DNA of 64,000 bases, taken from positions 49,746,001 through 49,810,000 of the forward strand of contig JAUIMM010000200.1 in the NCBI GenBank assembly GCA_031769625.1. The letters are read 5' to 3'. Below, in pieces: positions 52,294 through 63,275 of this stretch. Each line of letters starts with the position of its first letter. The stretch's first letter is position 1. The notes below the pieces were generated by a model. That model was given only the letters and a program-made list of their open reading frames with translations, did not search any database and was not told the DNA's origin. The position numbers and the translations under genes were made by a program. The DNA comes from Taudactylus pleione. Its lineage: Eukaryota > Chordata > Amphibia > Anura > Myobatrachidae.

Positions 52294-52643
52294 CAGGGGC
52301 GTATCCATAAATGGTGCAGGGTGTGCGGTGTACACGGGCCCCTGGATCCAGGGGGGCCCGCACCCCACACCCTACACGCATATTATTTAAACTTACCTCT
52401 CCTGTGTCGGGTCTCTCAGCGCTGCTCAAAATGCTGGAAAATGGCAGCCACAGCCATTTTCCATCGTTTTGCACATGCGCTGTGAGGCAGTCACCAGAAA
52501 AATGGCATCCGCGTCATTTCCCCGGCGATCTGCGCATGCGCAGTACCCTCTGAGCACAATCTACTGATGATGTGGTGACCGGCCAGCAGCGCTAGCTTGA
52601 CAGGGAATGCACACGGTCCCCCTCCTCTCTTAAGAAGCCCCTG
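52294..52643. mobile_element. hAT-like MITE with perfect 8-bp TSD
   Basis: Ends CAGGGGCGTATCC and AAGCCCCTG. The octamer AGTTTTGG flanks both sides (52286-52293 and 52644-52651). Hairpins GGGCCCCTGGATCCAGGGGGGCCC and GAAAATGGCAGCCACAGCCATTTTC lie inside. Confidence 0.9.
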
Positions 52644-52937
52644 AGTTTTGGCACACATGTACTGCAATGATTAGAGCCAGAATGAACAGCAGCTTTGGGC
52701 TTCGGAATGTCTGAGCTGAATGATGACCCTTCACACATGCAGTTGTAGGGGACATTGTTCAACTACTGTTCTTTTCCTCCATGAGAGGTCAAATCTTACC
52801 CAGAACTAGATACAAACTTTACTTTCCCTTCCTAGTCTCAGTGATTTCCTATTTCACCCTCATCTCTGTAATCTTATCTCGGCACCCTACTCTGGCATCC
52901 AGTTAGCAGTAAATCACGGTATATGTCAGTAAATACT

Positions 52938-53082
52938 CAGCCGCTGCGGGAACTCCTGCGAGTTTACCCATATTTTTAAAGTGGCAATCATTTTAAAGGC
53001 AAAACTAAATTGGTTTCGCCTTTAAAATGATTGCTGCTTTAAAAATACGATATGATTCGCAGGAATTCCTGCAGCGGCTGCA
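52938..53082. repeat. Foldback, arms about 65 bp
   Basis: CAGCCGCTGCGGGAACTCCT...CATTTTAAAGGCAAAAC is mirrored by GTTTCGCCTTTAAAATGATT...GGAATTCCTGCAGCGGCTG. Short loop TAAATTG. Confidence 0.88.
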
Positions 53083-54135
53083 AGTCTCACCCTATTACAT
53101 AAGTCCCTCAGTCTTCTCTGACTAACAGCAATATTGAGCCTACCAGCAGCTCAATACTGCTGTTACTATATAAGTGTTGCCTAAGTGACTCAGAAGTGAA
53201 CCTGCACCTGTGTCATTTCCATTAATAGAATTCTCGCTGTGGAACCTGATCATGGCTTTTTGAACCTGGCGCTGTCTTTGAATTAGGTATTCCTTCTGCC
53301 CATGTATAGTTTATTCATGTTTATACTAACTTTCTTATGACCTAGATACTGATGTCAATGTTTACATACGTTAGTCACAACTACTGCATCCAACATTCTT
53401 TGAATGTGTCATCAAAATTATTCTTGGGTTTTGCATTAATGTGCACTTATTACAATATTATATTGTACATTTTATTTGTTTTATTTGAATAAGATGTACA
53501 TTCATTATATTGGCTATAGACTGCAAAAAGTGAAGCTATGTAGAACTGTATGTGAAGTGATGTAGAATTAAGATTAAATAAGTACAAATTTTATTTTGTA
53601 AAATTAGCCAATTTATCGGCAATACAGGTAAACATTTTTCAAACAATATCCTCCCTCTTATTTAATAGTAAGGTGCTACCAGAAAGGTAATGTCATGTAA
53701 ATGGTGCAACCCAGAAATGTACTCAAATGTGATTTGTTTTGGGCCTTCACTACATCGCCCTGTTATATAAGTTGTACTGTGTTTTACTTATAATGGGTCT
53801 CATTCTCAGCTGGGTGGAGCTCTCCTCATAGACGCAAATAGCAATTTTTACCACACAGTTCCATAGGCAAACACATGGGGGATTTCAGTCCACCTGGAAA
53901 CCCCCCTCCCCAGCCCACACAAAGACCACAATAGAAATAGTAATGTAATAGAATTTTACTAGTGCTGCATGTTCTTCACAGTATCACAAATGAAATATTT
54001 AGCACCACCTGTGTATCTTTTAACATGTATCAGTCAGTAATAAGTACACCTGTGCACCAACTAGGAGATCTGGAAAACATTCACCGTTAGGGATGTGCTG
54101 CTATAGAGCCCAATATGTACATATATGTTCAGGGC
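53083..54135. other. No recognisable gene
   Basis: AT-rich sequence with no supported element. Confidence 0.5.
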
Positions 54136-54357
54136 AGTGCCAGACCCTCCAACCTGACCCGTTCCATTAGGTACAAAATACTCTGCTCCTGTACGTCCCT
54201 CTTAATGTATGATTGCAGACACCTGTGCTGAAATACCTGTCTCATCAATTACCTAGTTCAGCACAGGTGACTGCAATCATACATTAGGTGGGAAGTCCAG
54301 GAGCAGAGTGTTTTGTACCTAATGGAATGGGTCATGTTGGAGGGTTGGCAGTGCTGG
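54136..54357. repeat. Foldback MITE
   Basis: GCAGTGCCAGACCCTCCAAC at the left and GTTGGAGGGTTGGCAGTGC at the right; arms continue through TAGGTACAAAA and GCAGACACCTGTGCT/AGCACAGGTGACTGC. The outer CCTCCAACATGACC-like phrase links it to 43464-43762. Confidence 0.88.
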
Positions 54358-55811
54358 GTTATTCTGCTGCTCCCCCAGACTCCTGGAATTGCTCTTATGC
54401 TCTGGAATGGTGCACACATCTAAAATAAAAACATTCAGCTCAGGCAGGATGGGCCTACTGCCGCATTTAATAGCTTACTGTGATTGCTGGTCCTCTATAT
54501 GCTGGAATTATGACACACAATATACTTTGTATGATGCATATTAAAGCTGGTTAAGTGCTAATTCTACCCTCTTCAACACAATTTATTCTGATGGATCTCT
54601 TCCGGATCTCACTTTGCGTTAAATTTGCTGTAACTGGGCGGCAACACACGAAGAGATCTGACCTATGAGAGTGTCATGGGCGTCGTGTGTACAGAGAATG
54701 GAAATGGCCAACGAGAGCAGTGACGGGCCCTAGTACGGGCAGGGGTGTGGTCAAATCAGGGACACGTGGCCACACCCTCTACAGATTTTTTTTAATAAGT
54801 ACTATGCATGGCGCCTCGTGCTAAGAACGGGGGGAGGGGTATACATTTGCAGGGAGAGAAAGGACACAGCCATGTGTGCTGGGCTGGGGAGAGAGACTTC
54901 TGCCGCTGAGCAGCAGCAGTGTCATCTCTTTGCCTGTCCAATGTGCTACAGACCCGGTCCTGGCCCAAGTAAGTGGTACTCACTCCCCCTCCCTCCTCCC
55001 TCTCGGCACTCCGGAGAATGAAGGCCTGTTCCTAACAAATATCTTGCACCTAGCATGGGTCTGGTACAAGTGCTAGTACTAATGATGACAGTTGTGTTGA
55101 TGGGCATCACAGCTTCCCGCTTGAAGATGCATAGATTCTCGCATTACTGTCGTTGGCATTAGCATAAGTTAGTAAATCTGGCTTCTGCGGCCTTTATGCA
55201 AAAACAGCCTCTTTGCAAGCGATTCAGAATCAGACCCAATGTTTCTGGGCATACTACTGGAACCTCCATTGTTCCCATCCTATTAGGAGAGGGAGGGAGG
55301 GCGTGAAGCTCATGTAACAGGATGTAGATCTACTATAGGGCAGCTTTGAAGGGGTAGTTGTTTTTTTTAGGTCTGGTTTATAGTTTATACTCTATACCAG
55401 ACCTAACAAAAAAATACTGTAGTAAGTTCTAAGTCATCTGCGATTAAATTCGAGTAAATTTACATTTTTTTGCTGTAAGTATAATTTCCTGCACTAAATT
55501 GCTGGTTCCTGTCCTTAGAGAAGTAAGTACCTGCACATGGTAAACTCCATGTTTCCTATAAGCAATGATTTATTTAAACAAGAACTTAAATAAGTAACTC
55601 ATCTTGTACTGCATCATGGGTACTTCCTTACACAAAGATAAAAAGTAAATATACAAGAATAATGTTGTTCTCTTTATACTGACATATCTAGACTTAAAGA
55701 GGAACTTCATCCTTAATATAAGTTATATGGTAAAACTCCCTCCTCCCTACTAGCACAAGGGATAGAAATCAATTGCAGAGCCTGATCATCCATCAGGCAA
55801 AGTAAGCTGCA
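54358..55811. other. No recognisable gene
   Basis: Short ORFs near 54800-55080 lack recognisable domains. Confidence 0.45.
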
Positions 55812-56383
55812 CCTACAGCGGTTATGGTATAAAAGATACACAGTAAAAAGGTCGACAGTGTCTAGATAAACACCAGATGATAGACAGTCAATAGCTTGAC
55901 AATGACAAAAGGTCGACAGGGACAAAAGGACAACATGGAAGATTGTCAGGTACAAATGGTTGACATGGTCAAAAAGATCTACACAAAAATGGATAAACAT
56001 TTTTTTTTCTAACCCTAATCTTCACCCTAACTCTCCCCTTGGTGCCTAACCCATACCCTCCCTCCTGGTGCTCAAACATCGGGGTAGGTGCCTGGCCCTA
56101 AATGTCCCATCTAGTGCCTAACCCTAACACTCCGATAAGTGCCTAACCCTCCCTCCTCGTGTTTAACCCTCCGGTAAGTGAGTGCCTAACCCTAAAAAAA
56201 AGAAAAGTGTTGGCCATTTGTGTGGTGACGACCTATTGACCATGTTGACCATTTACACCTGCAACTCTCGTCCATGTCGACAGTTTGTCCCTGTCAACCT
56301 ACTGACTGTCTAACACCTGGTGTCTATCTAGACACTGTTGAAATTTTTTCTGTCTACCTAAAGTCCGGATACCACCTACAGCA
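55812..56383. repeat. GTCGACA-rich foldback, copy A
   Basis: Left arm GTCGACAGTGTCTAGATAAA...GTCAATAG and right arm reading ACTGTC...TATCTAGACACTGTTG are complementary over about 150 bp. The centre has repeated CCTAACCCTAA and CTCCCTCCTGGTGC words. Confidence 0.82.
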
Positions 56384-56490
56384 ATGAAGGCCTGGAATAC
56401 TGTAACCAATTTGTATGTTTTTTTTTTTTTTTTACAAAAGGATTTGGGCAAATTGTCCCAAACCAGTATCTTGTCTAGGGTCCCATGGAG

Positions 56491-56766
56491 CAGTGTCGTC
56501 CCTCCCCTTGGTGTCACCTGGTGCGGGGAGGGACGTTATGTTGCGTGGCGGAAAAATGGGCGTTGTCTCACAGGAAGGGGTGTGACATCGTTTGAAGGGG
56601 GCGTGTCGTGCCGGCTGGCTCCCTCACAGTGTCAGGGGCCGAGTGCTGCACTTAATTATACAGCGCAGCACCCGGCTCCTGTCACTGAGGGGGAATCTTC
56701 ACTTTGGTGTCACCCCTCGGCAGGTGACACCCGGGTGCGGCCCGCACCCCCCTTGTGACGCCACTG
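56491..56766. mobile_element. hAT-like MITE with 7/8 TSD
   Basis: Ends CAGTGTCGTCCCTCCCC and TTGTGACGCCACTG. Octamers CCATGGAG and CCATGTAG flank it. Interior has GGTGTCACC/GGTGACACC pairs and a GTGCTGCACTTAATTATACA centre. Confidence 0.78.
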
Positions 56767-56929
56767 CCATGTAGTATTAATTAGGCTCTGGTTCAGTGCC
56801 TGCAAACTCTACCCTTTCTAAATGACTTAACCCACCAGTATTTGGTCAGACCGCATGATGGAGAAGCCAGGGGAATTTTGATTGCTCAACACCACATTCC
56901 TCTGTTGTATTAAGAGCCCTGAGTGGTAT

Positions 56930-57475
56930 CCAGTCAGAATGTCTACAGTTTCCATGTTGACATTTATTATGTCAACACTAGAATGTTGAAATTGTTAAAC
57001 ATGTCGACAGGCACCAATGTCAATATCCTCAGAATGTTGGTATGTTCACAATGTTGACATCAGACATGTTGACATATGAAATGTTGGTATTATCAGAATG
57101 CCCACACTTAGGTTTAGTTGCCACCAGGAGGGTTAAGGTTAGGTACTAGGGGGATCTTACAGTTAGGCTGAGGGAGGGGGGGGGGGTTTAGTGTTGGGTA
57201 CTAGTGGGAGGTTAGGATTAGGGATAGGTGGAGAATCCTCACTGGAACAACACTCGTCAGATGTCTGCCCCAGAACTGCTCACGTCATTGCCAGGATGTG
57301 GAAGATACCGCTGGAGACGCCGCTGCAGCCAGGACCAGGTAGGTGATGTTACATCAACATTCTATCATGTCGATATGTCATCCGTGTGGACATGACGAAT
57401 GTCGACATGTCAACATTTTGACCATGTTGACTTTATAAGTGTCTACATGATGACTGTTGTCATGACGAACCACAC
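56930..57475. repeat. GTCGACA-rich foldback, copy B
   Basis: GTGGTATCCAGTCAGAATGT at the left. Alternating ATGTTGACAT, GTCGACAT and TGTCAACA words in both halves flank a centre with GGTTAAGGTTAGGTACTAGG. Confidence 0.65.
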
Positions 57476-57539
57476 ACCCCTGCTTGGATGCTGTAGCAGT
57501 AGTTAATTTAGTGTTCTGACCACAACAACCAGTGCTGGA

Positions 57540-57770
57540 TGCTTGGAGTCACTATTGTCTTTCTTCCTCCAGCTATAGACTTTGGTTTATATCCGATTGC
57601 CAGATTTCCACTCACAGTCCAAAAACATACTGGTAGGTTAATGTTAATGTGAGTATAGTATAAACTTTGTACTGTCAACTTCACTGGAGCAGGATTCAAG
57701 TGAATGATTAGACATTCTCTGTAAAGTGCCGTTTCATTTTGGCGCTATATTAATAAAGGCTAATAATACT
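57540..57770 (+). mobile_element. 5'-truncated SINE/L2-tail copy
   Basis: CAGTCCAAAAACATACTGGT, GTGCCGTTTCATTTTGGCGC and TATATTAATAAAGGCTAATA follow the order of the SINE body and tail seen at 26005-26353 in reverse. Confidence 0.65.
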
Positions 57771-57924
57771 TTTACATACAGCATCTCTTCATGGAGTTAG
57801 AGAATACAGCATGAATCCTGCAACTTGGATATATACAAAGGAATGCATTCCTAGATAAAGGTAAATAGTCTTAAAATTATATTATAAAAGCCTGTATGAA
57901 ACACAAGATTGATTTCGGTACAGT

Positions 57925-58470
57925 ATATTTTGTCAACAGTCATCATGTCAACATTCATAAAGTCAATATGAGAATGTCAGCATGGCCTTAATGTCGACAT
58001 GCTACACCTCAACAGTGCTCACATCGACACAGATGAAATGTTGACATGATTAGATGTCGCCAGTGAAGCACTGACTTGCCCGCTATCAGATCTCCGGCTG
58101 CTCTGGTGTCTTCTGGGTCCGATGGTTACGTGATGGTAAATTCTGGCTGTCATCCGTCAGTGAGTAATGCCCTTAATACTCTCCCTAAACCTCCCCATAA
58201 TATCTAACCCTTCCCTCTCACAGCCTAACCCTAATGTTGGCATTCTGCAAAATGTCAACACAACTTTTCAGATGCTGACATTGTCGACAATCTTCAGATG
58301 TCAACATTTTCCATTTTGTGCAATAAAATTACACATATGAGGACACATAAATCAAACAGAATGCAGTCAAAATGCTGACCATCACAATGTCGTCGACATA
58401 TCTACAATGGCGACATTGTGGTGTCGACATTATAACTCGACATTTTTACTGCATCCCATTTGACGCGAAT
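57925..58470. repeat. GTCGACA-rich foldback, copy C
   Basis: TTTTGTCAACAGTCATCATG at the left, many GTCGACAT/ATGTCGAC words, a CCTAACCCTTCC centre, and GTGTCGACATTATAACTCGA at the right. Confidence 0.65.
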
Positions 58471-58577
58471 AATGAGGTTTGGCATACAGCGCAGATGTGA
58501 CATTGTGACTGCATCCCATTGATGTGAATTTACACATTTTTGCATATGTCTGTCGAATCTTTGCCAGTTATGTCTTT

Positions 58578-58990
58578 GGGCAGGATGTACTAAGCATCAA
58601 TGTGGTACATCTCGCCCCTCATCGGGTACATACCGGGGTTAATTATCCCGCTATGTACTTTGAAATGTGATTAAATCGCAAAAGATAGCTTTCCCGATAA
58701 GAGCTGTCCTTTGCGATAGCTTCAGCTAGAGGGACTTACGGGTTTAACACCTAGAAGTCCCTCTGGCATCCTCATGCGCAGAACGACACACACACTGTGG
58801 GGGGAGCTGTGAGGGATCCAGTTGGATACCTCTCAGGGTGCGTCACGATAAAAAGACCATAGGCTTCTATTGGGTACTGCCATCTGAAGATGGCGTTACC
58901 CACCAGGAAGAAGCACCAGAATGTATCGCACTACGGTGCTTAGTACATATGGGAAATTTACCACATTTTACGGTTTAGTGCATCCCACCC
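58578..58990. repeat. MITE with GGGCAGGATGTACTAA ends
   Basis: GGGCAGGATGTACTAAGCAT at the left mirrors TTTAGTGCATCCCACCC at the right; internal AGAGGGACTT...AAGTCCCTCT and CGATAAGAGC hairpins. Confidence 0.78.
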
Positions 58991-60584
58991 TTTCTGTGAA
59001 ATGGGTATTTTAGGAAATTGAGTGGTGACAATGCGATCGTACAGAGCTATTCTGTCTTGTGGAAGTGTGGTGAGCCTGTAGCTTGAGTTCTGTGCTAATC
59101 TCAGTCATGTGTATGAAGAAGGGAAGTTTGTGTCTGATGGAGCTCTTGTTCCTAGCATAGGTCAGATGCAGGTTAGACGCTAAGGATGAAGGCTGCATCT
59201 GTGGAAGGAAAAACAGTGGGTGGAGAGCTATTCACTTGAAGCCGTATAGATCCTCGCCTTAGCCCTGCGGAAACTGGCCCTGCGGAAACTTAGCCCTAGT
59301 AAATCTGGCTTCCACGGCATCACACTAAAACAGCCACTGTGCATTCAAAGGAGAATCAGCCCCAATATCTATCTGTCCAATGTGCAATTAGAGGTTAATA
59401 AAATAAACTATACCCTATAATTGGAGTTTGTATCTGCCTCCCATTACTACCCTTGGGCAAGACACACCTTGCATCCCTGGACAGCAATTGCTTATTTGTG
59501 TCTAGGCAGATAATGCTTGTTTTCCAGCTTCTGCAGCACTACAAGTCCCAGCAGGTTTGCCAAATAAGGTAGATCTAGCTGCTGATTCATCTAACAATGT
59601 ATCCTCCAAACAGAAATCCATCTGAAAGCCTTGGTCAGTATTTGTGCCTTTACAGCATTTGTGTCACTCATTAACGTAGAGTGTTAATGGACAAATGTCT
59701 GCTGTTTTCTCTTATAGGACCAATTTCATGGTAATTAATTATTAATGAGACACAGGGTTTACGGTTTCTGCTTTAAATGGCAAAGTAACGTTAACCGCAC
59801 ATATTTCTAAATAATTTATATTGGACAAGAAATAATTGTTTACCAACAGAGTTAAAGATTTCATTACATATCAAGGCCTAAAGAGCTGGCTGGATGAGGA
59901 TTATCCACTGCCTAGTACCAGATGTAATTTCACTGCTGTAATAAGAGACATGGCTTGTGATATGCATGGTAATATGCAAAGTAAGATATCTGGACAGGGA
60001 ACATGGCAGACAAAATACATCTGCTGTGTTTTCTCTGATGCCCGCTGAGTATAATGTGACACACTGTACAGAACTAGTGACTGGCAGGACCAGCTGCTCT
60101 GGAAGACCCTATCTGTTTCTGGCTACTAGGCATACATACATTTCACTTCCAAATAATAGAGTGTTAATTTGTAATATAGTGTTACTATGGGTTAAAGGAG
60201 ACATAAATCCAGAAATTAGGTTTATTTACTAACATTGCTAAAAGGTACAGTAGATATATAATTTGTCTGTAACAATCCTGAATGTTCTTGGGTCAATTAA
60301 TCCAATGCTTATGCTATGTTTCTGGTAAATACCTGTAATTTAACCCATTCCCTCAAATGTAATAGTTGTGAGGTGGCCACTCATATGGGGCGATACAGTA
60401 CTGTAACTTTTCACATTATCATAGCTGATGGTGAGCTTACCCAGGTGTTAGCACCTCATTTTAGTTCTGCGCTGTGATTTGTAAGCATGTTTTAGCGCTT
60501 TATGAGCTTTAGCACAAATGCTGTCTGACCTACCATTACTGCTCTCACTTGTTATTGACCCTACTTGATTACTTGTAACTCTAA
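58991..60584. other. No recognisable gene
   Basis: AT-rich sequence with no supported element; ORFs are short. Confidence 0.45.
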
Positions 60585-60655
60585 AGCTGGGTACACACCT
60601 GTACAATTGTTGGGAATTCTTTAGATTCCCGACTTGTTCATGCGATATCCGTAGG
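60585..60655. repeat. MITE of the GCTGGGTACACAC family, cut by the LTR
   Basis: CTAAAGCTGGGTACACACCT and GGGAATTCTTTAGATTCCC hairpin; the element stops where the LTR begins. Confidence 0.55.
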
Positions 60656-61358
60656 TGTCACACTCTGCTCAAATTGTGTGACTTACTTACCATTTGCTGC
60701 AGGTCAGGATTTCTGCCTGACCTTGTTCAAGATCCATGCAGTGACATCATCTTCATGCACTATGTCAGCTGTTAGCATTCTACCAGTGAGAGTGCTCTTG
60801 CCTCAGCTGACCTCAACAGCCTATCAGGGACTTGCAGCAGATTCATATTCCCTGTGAGACGTCCCACTGGTGCCTGAGCAAAGTGTTGCTTCCTAGATTT
60901 CAGTTCTAACCTGTGGCTCCTTTGTGCAGAATACTACCACTGCTATCAAGCTCATTTACCAGACTGCAGTGTTCCTGTGCATATACTGATTACCTGTTCC
61001 TGACCTTGGCTTCGTTTGTGACCCTGATTTTGCCTGACCCCTGGTACTGCATCTAATATCTGGTTTTGACTTCGGCCATTCCCTGTGACCTGTTTACGCC
61101 TGCTCCCTGGTACCGTCTAGTCCGTTTGGTTCTGACCTGTCGACTAAGCTACACGTCTTCTCCGCTTCATCCGGAGTTTACCAGCACCTGTGTAAGGGAA
61201 CCTATCCTGAGGGCCGCGACCTATGTGTCGAACACAGCCAAGCCCATACCTTCTTACGAGGGTCCCTGGTGAATAACGCTGGCACATTAGACTCCGCGCC
61301 TCAGGCTTAGGTCTAGCCAACTCCCTAATACGGGCCTCATCCATAACCAATTGTGACA
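60656..61358 (+). repeat. 5' LTR of a Ty3/gypsy-like retrotransposon
   Basis: Begins TGTCAC and ends GTGACA, the 6-bp inverted TG..CA termini expected of an LTR, about 703 bp. The 3' part is pyrimidine-rich with CCTGACCCCTGGTACTGCAT and GACTTCGGCC words often found in the leader of vertebrate gypsy elements. The gag-like ATG follows only about 20 nt later. The matching 3' LTR would lie outside the window, so the assignment rests on termini and on what follows. Confidence 0.6.
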
Positions 61359-61378
61359 GATTGCTCAGGCCCAAAAAT

Positions 61379-62173
61379 ATGGACGTTGCTGGTCAGACTC
61401 AGGTAGCCGACCCCATTCTGGGTCTGATGAATGTGCTGAAAAGATTTGAGATTACACAAGCAGGTATTCTACAACATTTGGCTGATTGTTTTACCTTGGC
61501 TTCTCAGTCTCAGAGGAATTTTTCAGACTCTGTTAACCCCTGCATACCTCCACTCACTACTGAAGATTTTGCTGGTAACCTGCTTCTACATAATTCAGTT
61601 AAAGGGACCACTTATCACAATTGCTCACAGACCTCCCAGTCATCAAGTGAATTGAATCCTGCACAACTGGGAATGTTTCAGCAAATGCTACAGCAGCTGC
61701 AAAAGCTTTTAACCAACATGATGCTGATTTTACCAGAATTAATTTCTTCTGGTCCTGACAAAACCCCAACTCAGTATAATAAAACTATGGAAATTGCTGA
61801 TTTAGGAGCCTTAAAGACTGTGGTCTCCTCCTCTGTACTGAAAAGGGAGAAGTATCAGAGTTTTCCACGGCCCAAGTTGTCAGAAGCTGAACGTCAGTGG
61901 CGCAAGGAATTTCAACTTTGCCTTTATTGTGGGGGTTCTGATCATTTCATAAGAGACTGTTCTCTTTGCAAATTGAGGAAGGGTGACAAGTGTTACAGCA
62001 TTTATGCCAACGAACTAACTAGCATGTCGTCTTCAGTTCCCACTACTCCAAATAGGAGTGCTAAGGAAGTTGCCCAAAAAGGAACTTCAGTACAAGATTG
62101 GGGTCCTGTGACAAGAGCACCCAATTCCAGCTTTGGAAATCAAGAGAGTATTAAAATCTCCCAAAGTCCGTGA
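61379..62173 (+). CDS. Gag-like ORF with CCHC zinc knuckle
   Basis: Starts MDVAGQTQV (an in-frame ATG six codons upstream lies at the LTR border). The N-terminal 50 residues are helical. A glutamine-rich segment follows (QQMLQQLQKLL). Then comes LSEAERQWRKEFQLC leading into a C-x2-C-x4-H-x4-C knuckle, CLYCGGSDHFIRDC, the nucleic-acid-binding motif of Ty3/gypsy gag. The usual capsid domain before the knuckle is not visible; a capsid-like segment lies 1.1 kb downstream instead. The frame ends at 62173, while the continuation in another frame from 62133 carries the repeat array, so one frameshift separates them. Confidence 0.75.
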   Translation: MDVAGQTQVADPILGLMNVLKRFEITQAGILQHLADCFTLASQSQRNFSDSVNPCIPPLTTEDFAGNLLLHNSVKGTTYHNCSQTSQSSSELNPAQLGMFQQMLQQLQKLLTNMMLILPELISSGPDKTPTQYNKTMEIADLGALKTVVSSSVLKREKYQSFPRPKLSEAERQWRKEFQLCLYCGGSDHFIRDCSLCKLRKGDKCYSIYANELTSMSSSVPTTPNRSAKEVAQKGTSVQDWGPVTRAPNSSFGNQESIKISQSP

Positions 62174-63275
62174 GAAGTCCGTTTCTGCAGTCTCAGGTGG
62201 ATTATCCGATATTCAAACTCCAGAAGGAGTATCTGATGTCCAGACCTCAGCAAAGATGTCCGATGCTTCAGTCCAAGCAGAGATATTCGATGTTTCAGTA
62301 CCAGTGGGGGTATCCGATAATTAAATTCCAACAAAGGTATCCGATACTCAGACTCCAAAAAGATTTTTCGATGTTCAAACCCCGACAGGGGTATCCGATG
62401 TTTCACCTCCAACAAGGGTATCCGATGTTCCAGCACAAGCAGGGGTATCCAAGGTTCCAGCTGCAAGAGAGGGATTTGATGTTCCAGAACCAGTAGGGGT
62501 ATCCGATGTTTCATCTCCAACAAGGGTATCCAATGTTCAGACACCAGCAGGGGTGTCCGATGTTTTACCTGTAAGTAAGGTGTCCGATATTCCAACCTCA
62601 ATGGGGGTATCCAAGGTTCCAGCTGCAAGGGAGGAAATCGATGTTCCAGCCACAGTAGGAGTAATCGATGTTACAACTCCAACAGTGGTATCCAATGTGT
62701 TAACCCCAGCAGGGGCACCCGATGTTTCGGTCTCAAGAGTAGTGACCGATGTGCCAGCCTCAGAAGGGGTATCTGACTTCGCAGCCCCAGTGGGGACACC
62801 AGACTTTCCAGCCCCAGATGGGGCATCCAATTCTCTAGCCACAGAGGGGGCATTTGACTTAGTAGCCCTAGTAAGGGCATCTGACTTTGTAGCCCCAGAG
62901 GGGGCATCTGATTCTGTAGCCCTAGCAAGGGCATCTGACTTCATAGCCCCAGAGAGGGCATCTGATCCTGTAGCCCTAGAAAGGGCATCTGACTTTATAA
63001 CCCCAGAGAAGGGGTCTGAGTTGCCAACGCCTGCGGAGGGGTCTCCAGTGCCTTGGCCCCAGGAGGGGTCTCCAGTGCCTCGGCCCCAGGAGGGGTCTCT
63101 AGTGCCTCAGCCCCAGGGGAGATTTCCAAGATCCCAGGAGGTATTCACAGTGCCATGGATACAGACATGGATTTCTGTTTGCCACTTCCCAAGAGCATCA
63201 CCATGTGGACTACTAGTACGGTCCAGACTCAAAAAGAGTCATCTAATCTTCCTGTTCCAGTGTGTCCGGTCTTAA
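62133..63275 (+). pseudogene. Gag-like region encoding a long 10-residue repeat array
   Basis: One frame reads through a degenerate 30-bp DNA repeat about 30 times with the theme (G/R)VSDVxxPxx, then shifts to ASDF(V/I)APE and finally SPVP(W/R)PQEG. A single stop at 62324 interrupts it. Conservation of length at multiples of three and consistent amino-acid theme suggest it was once translated. The array is Pro-, Val- and Ser-rich with acidic residues, so it is probably disordered. The role is unknown: perhaps a linker in gag. Confidence 0.55.
62190..63120 (+). repeat. Degenerate 30-bp tandem repeat
   Basis: GGGGTATCCGATGTTCAGAC-type units recur about every 30 bases and drift toward GGGGCATCTGACTTTGTAGC, then GAGGGGTCTCCAGTGCCT. 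Antisense ORFs across it are by-products. Confidence 0.88.

Noticed and set aside
55990..56215. Interstitial telomere repeat (CTAACCCTAA words)
   Set aside because: Words are irregular and embedded in the centre of a foldback family seen several times in the window.
62140..62944. Minus-strand ORFs of 135-162 residues with regular repeats
   Set aside because: Antisense of the 30-bp tandem repeat; periodic but with no start context or domain, so treated as shadows.
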